A stretch of DNA of 64,000 bases from Lycium barbarum. Lineage: Eukaryota; Streptophyta; Magnoliopsida; Solanales; Solanaceae. Positions 24,965 to 36,300 of this stretch are shown in pieces; within the stretch, counting starts at the first letter, position 1, and the number at the start of each line of letters is the position of its first letter. The notes under the pieces were generated by a model. It was not told the origin of the DNA and did not search any database. It was given only the letters and a program-made list of their open reading frames with translations. Position numbers and translations under genes: made by a program. The stretch lies in the NCBI RefSeq assembly GCF_019175385.1, contig NC_083340.1, positions 18,860,336-18,924,335 of the forward strand, given 5' to 3'.

Positions 24965-25680
24965 TAGGGGTGCGCGTTCGGTTTATCAAACTTCGATTTG
25001 GCTATTTCGGGTTCGTTTTTTTGAAGGTGGACACCGAACACCGAACCAAACTAATTCGGTTCGGTTCGGTCCTTTCGGTTTCGGTTTTTTAAAGTTCGGT
25101 TCGGTTCGGTTTCGGTTTTTTCAATTCGGTTTTTTTGATATAATATTAGAAGCGATTCCATTGACACTAATTCATATTCTCAAAAGCAATAAAACATAAA
25201 ACTGATAAATTGAAATCAAAATCAAACAAACAGGATACACAAGAACAGAAAACTATAATCATGATATAGGATTACTAGGTGTTATATACATACCGTAAGA
25301 ATAATTAAGAAAACACATAAAGGACATACATTAATCCTAAAGACACATCCTAGTTACCTTTCTTTGTTAAGGATATTTGATTTTCTCAATTGAAGTGGAA
25401 AATTAGGGATACAAATGCAAAAGAGGACTTATTACAATTGGATTTTTTTTGCTTTGAACTTAATGGGCCTGGACTATTTTAAATTTTTTGAGTAATGTAT
25501 TAAATTTCGGTGCGCGTTCGGTTTTATCAAACTTCGGTTCGGCTATTTCGATTTTGATTTCGATTTTTTTACGGTGGACACAAAACACCGAACCAAACTA
25601 GTTCGGTTCGGTTCGGTTTGTTGAAGTTTCGGTTCGGTTCGGTTCGATTTTTCGGTTTTCGGTATTTATGCCCAGCCCTA
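24965..25680. mobile_element. 716-bp hAT MITE in the hAT transposase coding region
   Basis: It starts TAGGGGTGCGCGTTCGG and ends GGTATTTATGCCCAGCCCTA, flanked by a perfect 8-bp duplication 'cttctccc' (24957-24964 and 25681-25688). Both ends carry dense 'ttcggttcggttcgg' repeats. The core is AT-rich, without coding. The coding frame of the host transposase runs up to each side. A second copy, in opposite orientation, lies at 28857-29962 and shares the core (for example 'aatcctatatcat' on the other strand). Confidence 0.93.
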
Positions 25681-26362
25681 CTTCTCCCTCTACAACTCTA
25701 AATGGCTGCTCATCAATAATTACAAATTCAGCAATGGCCCTCCTAATTCCATCCGCATTATACACTACCCTTTCATTAGAACCCGAAAGACCTTCTGTCC
25801 AACCTTCTTTAATAGGTTTTAATGTTGTTTGTCTCTTATCAACGATTCAAAAGGGAGATTTGTTACATTTAACAGTTAGATGTGACCATAATGTAGTAGT
25901 CCCATTCTTGCTTTCGGCAGCAAACGTTTTTGGACAGTAATTGCATTTCGCCCTGATTTTACCTCCTTCAGCTTTAAATTTGGAGAAGTGATCCCAAATC
26001 TCGGAAGTCTCTCTACCACTATTCCCAGATTTAGAAGGTTCTTTAGGAGTTGTTCTTTTTTGCTTTTTAGGAGGAGTGCGTTGATGAGGAATGTTCTTAC
26101 CTTGTTGTTGTTGAGATTCTATTGGCACAATCGGAGGGTTGTTGTCAATTACTAGCGATTTAGTTCCAGAAGTTGTAGCTTCCATCGCGAAAGACAATTT
26201 CTGTATATAATAAAAAATTTGTAATTTGTAATAAATCAACAAATTGATAGTAATATAAATAAATTTGTAAAACCTTAAAGCTAATTAGGAAAAACAAAAG
26301 GCTTACAGTGTAAAGTTGAGTCTTGTAGGGTTGCTGATTTGAGAGGAAAGCAAAAGAGGGAA

Positions 26363-26425
26363 GAACAATGGCTTTTTGTGAAATGAGAAAAGGAGAACAA
26401 TGGCTTTTTGTGAAATGAGAAAGGG
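26363..26425. repeat. 32-bp tandem duplication upstream of the hAT transposase
   Basis: 'gaacaatggctttttgtg' plus 'aaatgagaaa' occurs twice in tandem with a 32-bp period, about 180 bp before the transposase ATG, within its probable 5' region. Confidence 0.85.
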
Positions 26426-26880
26426 ATCTGATTTTGGGAGAAGGGGTATGTAGCCGAATAGGGTTTTTTAGCCGAAATGTAATCTGATTTGCATTACATA
26501 ACATGTTTTGGACTTCTGATGTTCATTTCCTTCTGGGCTTTTTTTGTATATTATTTAGATGGGCTTCTTAAGTACAAATCAAAATGTAAGAAAGAAAACA
26601 AAAATTATGAAAAATTTTAAGAAAATATTTATAAATTACATTTTAATAAATATTTTTATGTATAACATAATTAAAAAGTAGTATATCTATAATCGGGTCG
26701 GTTTGGGTTCGGTTTGACTTTTTTTAGTTAAAACCAAAATAACCCTATAATGGTCGGGTTTTTTTTCCAAACACCAAACCAAATCAAACCAAACCACTAG
26801 TCGGTTTTTTTTTTCGGTTTGGTTTGGTTTGTCGGTTTGGTGCGGTTTATCGGTTTGCCCTGTACAGCCCTAAATGCAGC

Positions 26881-28330
26881 TTATATAAATATTGTTGGAT
26901 TGTAGCTGAGCTAGTACGAGCAACAATCATATTTTCCCGATGTAATTCAGTGTATAAATAATGTTTTTAATAAATCAATGCTAGCTATCCGATCATTTGA
27001 TAGGATCAAATCTAATCCTGAAAAACTAAACTCACCTAACCCTAGGCTCCCTCTCTCTCATTCACACTGCTAATGTCACCTCCATCATGTCACTTCTACC
27101 TTTCTCTATGTCTTTAGATAGGCCTCATCTAACATTACGCGATTCATTCTCCAACTTGAAAGGAAAAACATAAAATATGTTGATGTGGTGCGAAAGTTTA
27201 AAACATATCTATATGGAGATTTGAGATGAAAATAATTTTAGTACTTGTTTTATACCACAAGATAGCGCTTGTTTTAGACCCAAAGATAAGTGGTATCAGA
27301 GCAACATCTTGACACATATTCAAATCAACGACCGTGAAAGATAAAATTAGATCAAACTCGTCTGCCGAAAAAATTGTAATGCTTATATAGGTATATATAT
27401 TTTTTGTGTATATATATATATATATATATACATAACTTGTTCGATCTCCTTTATATAGAGAAATTCTTTTACACAATATTTTTCGAATTTCTTTAATAGA
27501 ATTTTTACTCTGCCACTAATAAGGACAATTGATGAACCACCATATAATCAAACTGAGGTATGAAGAAAGTTGGTGTTTGGGGTAAGAATGATAGATTGAA
27601 CATAAAATATAGATTATTGAGAAAATAAAAATAAAAATAAAAACCAGAAAAGTAAAATAATTTTTTTGATGTTAGTACACGATTGAATTTTGCTAGATTG
27701 ATTAAAAAAATTGCTAGATACCTGAAAAACTACATTTTTATGGTGGATGAAGGGGTTTAGTAGACATTTACTGTTATTAGTATGGTATTTTTTCCATTCT
27801 TTTTACTTGTCAAGATTTTAAAGATCGATATTTTTTTACTTGTACATTTTAATAAATCGAGAGATTTTTTTTTGAGTAATCATGATGCAAATTAATTAAA
27901 ATATTAATAATCAAATTTCAGTATTTAAATATCATTAATAAGAATGATTAATAAAATAAATAATTTGTAAGAAAAATGCAGAATGAAAACTAACAATAAA
28001 AGAGAACGACGAAAGTATATGAACAAATCGCGAAGGCTTTGAAGATAGATGACTTTTTAGAACACCCCCCGCCCCCAAACCCGAATGATGTATTTTGCTT
28101 TTTTATTTTTAAGATATCAATATTTAATTTCTTAAACGTGTATGTAGTTTTAGTATATCATGTTTAACTAACCATTTGTCCTAAATTATATAAAACGCTA
28201 ATTATCTCATCTTTTGTGAAGTATTTCAATATCAAAAATATCACTCTCATTTGCAATTATTTATTATTATTATTATTATTATTTGGAGAGCTAAACTGTA
28301 TTTTTAATTACTTTTTTGAAATATTTCTAG

Positions 28331-28381
<51 letters not shown>

Positions 28382-28848
28382 ATAATTAAGCATGTACTAA
28401 GGTAGAAAGAGAATGTTATGATAATTTTTTACTTATCTACAATAAATTTTATAGGAAAAGGGATAATTTGAAACAAGTTTAATAATCAATTCACATAAAA
28501 GAAAGACAACAAACTTTTGGATCAATTTTAACTTTGATTGAATAAATAGATTTTTTGTAATGTCACTATCGTCTTTTCCATATCATCCCTCCTTGTAGCA
28601 TTTAAAATCCCATATAGTTATTCAAATTTATCAAAATTTGTGAGAACTTGCAAGGTAATTAAAGCTTCAAGTAGGGATAAAATTGACAAAAGATTTATGT
28701 GAGGAGTACAAAAATTGAATGTTCTCTTATACATACATAGTAGTAAAGTAAATAAAGTAAAGTAATGTATCGACTAATAATTATTAAAACTAAGGAAACT
28801 CATGACTTAAGTCAAAATTTCAGACAATATTGAACCTATCAATCTTGA
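26881..28848. other. AT-rich intergenic region without a recognisable gene
   Basis: No coding sequence could be supported. It contains a TA microsatellite at about 27412-27430, an ATT run at about 28262-28282, a longer (TA)n at 28333-28379, and homopolymer A/T tracts. It separates the hAT block from the second hAT MITE and the DCP5-type gene. Confidence 0.6.
28333..28379. repeat. (TA)n microsatellite
   Basis: About 23 uninterrupted TA units lie in AT-rich intergenic DNA. Confidence 0.95.
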
Positions 28849-28856
28849 CAATTTAC

Positions 28857-29962
28857 TAGGGCTGGGCATAAATATCGAAAACCGAAAAACCGGACTGAAC
28901 CGAACCGAACTTCAAAAAATCGAAATCAAAAGAACCGAATCGAACCGAACTAGTTGAGTTCGGTGTTCGGTGTCCACCTTTGAAAAACCGAAACCAAAAT
29001 AGCGAACCGAAGAACCGAACGCCCACCTTAGTTTATTCTCTTCTTGACAAGTATATTCCCTCACATTTGGTGAGAGCTTGGAGAAATTAGGAGATGTATT
29101 GATGTAAAGGCTACTCAAACCAATTTTTTCTTAGTAGTTTTAATTATTTTTTCCATTACTTGGTAGGACCATATTATGTGAAATCAACTTAGAGTTGAGA
29201 TACTCTTAGGTTGATTATAGTTTTTTACTCTCGCAAAGCGTAGTTATTCATTTTGTAATTGATTTCGTTATTTTCATTATTAATAAAATTTTTTGCTAAG
29301 CTTGCTGTTTAGTGGCATAATATTAGTTGATATTTTTTTTTTTTCGAGCGGAGGTCTATTGGAATATTTCAACAAACTCGAATACTTTATGGTTTACGTT
29401 TTCAGAAACTTCGGTGTTCGGTTCTTCGGTGTTTCGGTTTAAATCGAAATTTAATACATTACCCAAAAAAAATTAAAATAGTCCAAGCTCACTAAGTTTA
29501 AGCCCAAAAAAAACCCAATTGTAACAAGCCCTCTTTTGCTTTTGTATTTGTAATTTTCTACTTCAGTTGAGAAAATCAAATATCCTTAACAAAGGAAGGT
29601 AACTAGGATGTGTCTTTAGGATTTTTGTATGTCTTTTATGTGTTTTCTTAATTATTCTTACTGTATGTATATAACACCTAGTAATCCTATATCATAGTTA
29701 TGATTTTCTGTTCTTGTGTATCCTGTTTGTTTGATTTTGATTTCAATTTATCAGTTTTATGTTTTATTGCTTTTGAGAATATGAATTAGTGTAAATGGAA
29801 TCACTTCTAATATCATATCAAAAAAATCGAATTGAAAAAATCGAAACTGAAAGAACTGAACCGAACTAGTTGTGTTCGGTGTCCACCTTCAAAAAACCGA
29901 AACTAAAATAGCCGAACTGAAATTTGATAAAACCGAATCGAAGAACCGAAGACCCACTCTTA
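28857..29962. mobile_element. Second copy of the hAT MITE family, enlarged, upstream of the DCP5-type gene
   Basis: It begins TAGGGCTGGGCATAAATA and ends 'gacccactctta', with the perfect 8-bp duplication 'caatttac' on both sides (28849-28856, 29963-29970). Its core (about 29450-29830) is the reverse complement of the 24965-25680 element core. It differs by a block of about 370 bp (roughly 29030-29400) that interrupts the left subterminal 'ccgaaccgaa' repeats and is absent from the other copy. The right edge lies about 360 bp before the DCP5-type start codon. Confidence 0.88.
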
Positions 29963-30319
29963 CAATTTACTCTAAGATGTTGCGCAATGAGTAAAAAATA
30001 GGTAAAAAAGGGCAAAAGTATTTTTGTAGGGAAAAGTAAAACGGAAATTTACTTTTCAAATAAATAAAAATTAAAAAATGGGGCCAAAACTTAAAGATAA
30101 TTTGTGCACTTTGGCCCCATTATAGTTGTTTAGTTGATGAACTAACCCAATAAGTTGTAAATGAACCTTCGAGAGAATGGTCCCAAATAGAATCTAAACT
30201 ACCCTCTCTTGTCCCAAAAAAATAAAAAGTAGTAGTTTGGTTCGCAGGAAAAAGCGCCCTAAAATACCATACCAGAAAGAGCCAAAAGTTTGATTGGCAG
30301 TTTGACACACACGAAAACA
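29963..30319 (+). promoter_or_regulatory. Proximal promoter and 5' UTR region of the DCP5-type gene
   Basis: This is the 357-bp stretch between the MITE and the ATG. It holds an A-rich first half and a mixed second half but no obvious TATA box at a fixed spacing. The ATG context is 'acaATGtc'. The assignment comes from position only. Confidence 0.4.
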
Positions 30320-33300
30320 ATGTCGAATGATTCCGAAGCGTCGGCGGCGGGGGATTCATATATAGGAAGTTACATTAGTTTGACATCCAAGTTTGAGATT
30401 CGTTATGAAGGAGTCCTTTACTATCTTAATCCCCAAGACTCTTCCCTTGGCTTGAAAAACGGTTCGCCTTTCTTTTCTCTCTTGTTCATTTTTCTTATTA
30501 TTGCGCATTCTTGTTATATTTGTATATTCTTTTGTTGATGGTAATGAATTATCGTGTTTGTAAGATTATTGGCTTTCCAGTAAAAAAGATAAGGAACGCA
30601 ACTAGTTAAAATTTTGGAAGAACTGGTTCTCTGAAATAGATACTATCTTCCTCATCCTCGCTTCCACCACTCTCTCCCAAACTTTCATCGTATGACTCAA
30701 CAGCTTGATACCCTTATAGTTGTTGCAGTTCTGGATATCCCCTTGTTTTTATACAACGGGATCATGGTGCTCCATCTCCGCTCTTCAGGCGTCTCCGCTG
30801 TCCTAAAAATGACATTCAACAACCGCGTAAGCCACTCCAAGCCTCCCTTACTCGCATCCCTCCTAAATTCTACCGGTATTTCATCTGGTCTCATCTTCCG
30901 CATAACCCCCTCGACCTCTTCCACCTTGACCCGCCTGCAGTACCCAAAGTTGCGGCGACTCTCTGAGAGCTCCAATTCGCCTAACACGATGTTCCGGTCC
31001 CCTTATTCGTTCAAGAGTTTATGAAAGTAGGTTTGCCATCTTCGTCTAATAAGGGCATCCTCCACCAAAATTTCCCCTCCCTCTTCTTTGATACAATTCA
31101 CTTGATCCAGGTCCCGAGCCTTCCTCTCCCTTGCTTTGGCTATCCTGTACAACTTTTTGTCCCCACTTTTTCCCCCTAATTCTTCATACAAGCGTCCAAA
31201 AGCAGCAGTTTTAGTCACCGTAACCGCTAACTTCGCCTCCTTCCTCGCCTTTTTATACTGCTCCCTGTTAGTCCTCTTCTCCTCCTCGTCTGTGCTCTTT
31301 ACTAGCTTTAGATACGCTGCTTTCTTAGCTTTCACTTTACCTTGTACCTCTCCGTTCCACCACCAGTCCCCTTTGTGTCTGCCAGAGTAACCCTTCGAGA
31401 CCCGTAGCACCTCTCTTGCCGCTTCCTTGATGTTAGCAGCCGTCGTAGTCCACATACTACTTGCATCTCCGCTACTTCTCCAGGCTCCCAACGCCCTCAA
31501 CCGCTCCCCCAGCTCCTGGGCATTGTCCTTGTTCAAAGCGTCTCACCTAATCTTCGGCTGACCCGATACAACCCTCTTTCTTCTCTTCCTTCTTATCTCC
31601 AGATCCATAACCAAGAGCCTATGTTGGGTCGTGAGGTTCTCGCTCGGGATAACCTTGCAGTCCGTGCATAAACGTCTATCGCACTTTCGGGAGAGTAGGT
31701 AATCAATTTGTGTCTTGGCCCTCGAACTCCGAAAGGTGACCAAGTGCTCTTCCCTCTTCCGAAAACTAGAATTCGCTATCACCAAATCGAAAGCTTTCGC
31801 GAAATCCAACAGCGCCGTACCTCCCTCATTCCTATCCCCAAACCTGAAGCCTCCATGCACATCATTGTATCCCCTAGCCGATGTCCCGATGTGGCCATTG
31901 AAATCACCACCAAGAAAAAACTTCTCTGAGTGCGGAAAACCCCGTACAACCTCGTCCAAATCCTCCCAGAATCGCCTTTTGATCTCCTCATCCTGGTCCG
32001 CTTGCGATGCGTAAGCACTAACCACGTTCAAAGTATGCCCTCCAACTACTATGTTAATAGTCATCAGCCTATCGCTCACCCTCCTGACCCCTACCACCAG
32101 ATCACGGAGATCTCTGTCAACCAGAATGCCAACTCCGTTCTTACCCTTTGGGCCTCCTGAGAACCACAACTTCAATCCATCTACATCCCGAGCCTTATCT
32201 CCCACCCATCTAGACTCCTGGACACATGCTATGTTGATCTTCCTCTTCTCAAGAATCTTCGCTAACTCTATGGACTTCCCTGTCAGGGTGCCAATGTTTC
32301 AGGACCCAATTCTCAGCCTAGCGGCCCCCTTTCCGCCCTTAACCCTCTTCCTACCTTCCACCCCTTGTCCCCCCCCCCCCCCCCCCCCCCCCCAAGAACA
32401 TGACCTTACTCTACCATCATTCACCGCAGTCACTATAATAAAGGTCGAGCTAGGTGGCACCAACACTAAACAAGCAGAAAATAGAATGACAGGGAGTAGA
32501 AATACAGGAATAACTTCGCTAAAATGACGGAACACCTGCAAAATTAACTAAGTGTAGCCGGAGGTACCAAGTCCAGGCTGGACAGAACCTGAATTAGCTG
32601 CTACGTAGTGCTTTTGCTGCTGCCGAAACACTGTCTCTGGGCGCCCCCTGCCGGAATTACTGTTCACTGGCGAATGTTTGCTGCTCAGTTTCCACCTGTA
32701 TTGCGGGACCACAAGGAAACCGAAAAAAGGGGGAAAAGAAAAGAGAAGGCTAGGGGGGAAGAGAAATACCACACAAACCCTACAGCGGTAGTATGGGTCT
32801 GTGGTGGTTGTGGAAAGAAGTAGTGCAGCGGGAGAAAAGGAGAGAGACAGAGAGAGAGAGATAGAGAAGAGGAGAGGAGAGAGAGGTACCGCCGACTTAC
32901 CTGGGGCGACCTCCGGTGGTCGCTGGCCGGAAATACTTTCAGGTCAGGTCAGAATAGTCTTATTACCGTTGTGGGAAGAGAGAGGAGAGAGGAGAGAGGA
33001 GAGAGAAGAGAGAGGAGAGAGAAAAGTCAGCCTGTGTATGATATGGATATGAATTAAACCAGCAAACTAGCAAATAATATTATACCAATTTTAGAAAATA
33101 TATACATAAAATACCTAGTTTTACGGAGAGACCATGGGTTCACGTGCCCCATATTTTACCTATAAATTCGCCCCAGTTGTGAGCCTCTATGAACGACCTT
33201 CTGGATGATCCTTCTTGTCAAATGATCTGTGGTGGTCTGTTTAGTCTGAAACACCCTCTGATTTCTTTCAAGCAAAGGTGATAAACACTTGCTGCCAAGG

Positions 33301-36300
33301 ACATTCTGTAGATTTCTGCAAATGAACTCTTGCCTTTAGCATGTGCAACTGACCATTCTAGCTCTTCAGGCCATGATTTGGCCAGTCTTCTGATTCCTAG
33401 CCATCCCAATAGTGTATCATCTCACATTGAAATAAGAGGCGGCATATACCTTCCTGTTGAGTGCCACACAAAGGCCATTGTTGATTATCTACAACACCCC
33501 ATAGGAACAATCTGTCTTTTGTACTCAGCCCTCTCAGTGCTGCCAATCTGAGGATGAAAATCCACTTAGGAGCTGTAAGATTGTTACATACCAGTCGTTT
33601 CCATTGCACCTTTGGAAACGTGCCTCCCATTAAGCATACATTGTCTTGATTGGGAACTGTTTGGCATTCCTCATGTCTGCTTCAAGTATTCCAGCTTGTT
33701 GCACACATTCCCTGCACTGCAGTATCTTCTGGATCACCCATGAGGACTGTTTAGGCATGCTGTCCCATACCTGACCACCTTTTATGTAGTAGCAACGCGC
33801 ACACATCACCCACATCTTGTCTTTCTTGCAACATAAGTTTCAAAGTAGCTTGCTAATAGTAGCTTTGTTCCACAAGGCCTGGAATTTTCTCACTTATCAA
33901 AAGAATAAAATTGAGACACTGAAGGAAATAAAGAGAAGGTTTGAACACATTGTGTCATGGTTTGTCCCATAGAACCTATTATGATACATTGACTAGCTTC
34001 CAAATGACTCCTTTTGATTATGAGGAGTATGTTGTCAGTTATGGCTTTTGCTATTGAAAAACCAGCTGGAAAGGATAGTTTAGACGGTCAAGCTGCAATT
34101 TTTGCTGAATATCTTGAAGTATTACAGTTTTCAGTGTTCTCATATTTGAGAGGTGTAAAGACGCCTCAAGGTCCATTGAGACTGTGAAGTGTATACTCAA
34201 AGTGCAGTTAAAGCTCATTTCTAGTGAAAAAAGTTGCTGATGAAGAAGTATATGCGTGTGCATGCATATACACAAAATGCAAGAACAAATTACTACAAGC
34301 ACAAACAGTGATCATATTCATATTGACAAAGGAATTGAAAAAACTGTAATTACATCAATTATGAACCAAAAACAATGTTAATTGAGTTCACGAGCTATTT
34401 TAAAATTCTGATTTAGCAGCAATGATGTAGTTTTAAGCTTCTATTTTAAATTTTGGGGTAGCGTTTTACCTTAAGTTTCTAATTTCCTGTTCGTATAAAC
34501 CAACATACTCATCAATTATGTTCCCCTAAGTCCTTAACATACTCATCCACAGTGTTTCGCTTGCTATATTTATTATTTGGTATCACCCTCTTCAAGATAG
34601 AGCCCATTGATGTTTGGGAGCACACTTTAATAGAGTGTTTCTTACACTATAGTGCGCCTTAAGCTAGTGCAACCCTTAGCTTGTACTCTTTGGGGATTAT
34701 AAGAGCCTTAAGTGCACCTCTTCTCTTGCCCATTCTAAGTATCTAGCTTTAGATCATTGGGTAGTTAGGTAAGGTTGGCAAATTCATGCCTCGAAATTTG
34801 TCTTTTGATCAATTCTTTTCTTAATATGGCTTTGACCCATTTATATGTCACACTTTCCTCATGGGATATTTGAAATCTTTGGCACACTTGTGTAACCAAT
34901 AACTGGCTTTACACCACTGGGTTTTAAATGCTCCTAATTTTTGGTCCAACTGAATATTAAATGTCAGATCTGTAATTCAGATAAACCTGAGAATGCTTTT
35001 CTTTCCCTAGAAAATAAAGTTCAATATGATGTGTAAATAAGTTTACTTTTAATCATGCCTGGTTGAATTGAGTTGCTTAAAATGGGGCAAATGTTGAAGC
35101 GTCTTCTTCCACCCTTGTGTGAAACACTGGTTTCTCTTGACGGGAATAAACTTTAGTGTTTCTATAGCGCTGCTTTGGTGCATTTCTATGTCAATCATAT
35201 AAGTTTCTCAAGACTTCTGCATTACAATTGTGATTCCCAAGATAAGAGGGTTAAAGTATTAATTTCAGAATGGGATGTTGGCTGCATGCTTATTGGTTAT
35301 TTCCATTTGGAACTTTCATCAATTATCGAAAAAATGCCTTCTTTTAACCAGTGCTCTATTGCAGTGAAATCATACGGAACTGAGGGGCGTAAGAAAGACG
35401 GTCCCCAGATTCCTCCAAATGATAAAGTTTATGAGTACATTTTGTTTCGTGGGAGTGACATTAAGGTACGTGGAAATATTTTGACTGGTATAGAAATTTG
35501 TACGTCTACTTTTAGTAAAGAGACTCAGTGCAGTCTGTTTAACGTGATGCTACTACTTTTGACTGTATATGCTCATTCCCAGATATCTATGCCTAAGTTC
35601 CTTAATCTCTCTTTTATATTAAGTATAAAGTGTGCATGCTGTTACTTTTCATTACTCAGATGAGAGACCAATTTTATGTTCTGACAGGGAGTTTATTGTG
35701 CCATGTCGTGTTGGCTATGTCTCTTATGATTCACTTCATTTGATTTGACTCGTTACTCGTGAGCATATCTTCATACTGGACAACCTAAAGGGGATCTTGT
35801 ATAGAATTTGTATATCTATATAAAAGTCAATTGAAAAAATTTGCACCAAAATGGTGCCAAAAAGTACATATTTCTACATAACATTAGGCTTCCAAAAAGT
35901 TGATCCAACCATCTATACACACAGGCTGTTTTCTTTACATGTAACATATAAATAAAACATGAAGAAATTCTTAATCCTCTAGAGTGGCTTTTCAAGTCTT
36001 CTAATAATTTTCTATTCATCTCCCTCCGATGTTGCAAAATAGACACAATGGTGCGACTTTGAATATCGAAAGATCAACTGGTTAAGATCCTGTAGCTAGG
36101 CTTCACTTGGTTATATGTTTTTTTGTTTGACGGATGCACGATGCTGCTGGGCGGTATACCACAACAATCGCGCTTCATCCCAAGCTAGTTGGGGTCGGCT
36201 ATGTTAATCCTCACTGTCTATGTCTTTCCACTTGGACTCGTCTGTGTGAGCTTTCTCATATTTGGCCGTCTCAAGGCTGGATAAAAGAGGAGAGTTGGGT

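Larger units (their letters stand above)
30600..33050 (-). mobile_element. RTE-clade LINE in DCP5 intron 1, 3'-truncated
   Basis: Minus-strand translation starts near 32541 and reads through a Gly run encoded by a poly-C tract (32369-32393). It then gives an apurinic endonuclease: '[20 protein letters not shown]', '[13 protein letters not shown]', '[15 protein letters not shown]', '[12 protein letters not shown]', '[11 protein letters not shown]', '[15 protein letters not shown]'. A linker (31536-31003) and the reverse transcriptase fingers follow: '[20 protein letters not shown]' and, after a frameshift, '[16 protein letters not shown]'. The copy then stops near 30610, before the catalytic FADD region. 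GS-W-N and one Trp before DALNK have become stops. Upstream is GA-rich sequence (32830-33030), probably its 5' UTR. It is antisense to the gene. Confidence 0.85.

Noticed and set aside
31543..32205. Host gene similar to craniofacial development protein 2
   Set aside because: The domain is the endonuclease of an RTE LINE, followed by a linker and RT pieces. The protein name is a common misannotation.
35175..35663. Stand-alone 162-aa gene
   Set aside because: Only 35365-35465 is conserved (LSm domain part of DCP5). The rest is intron on both sides, with clear AG and GT sites.
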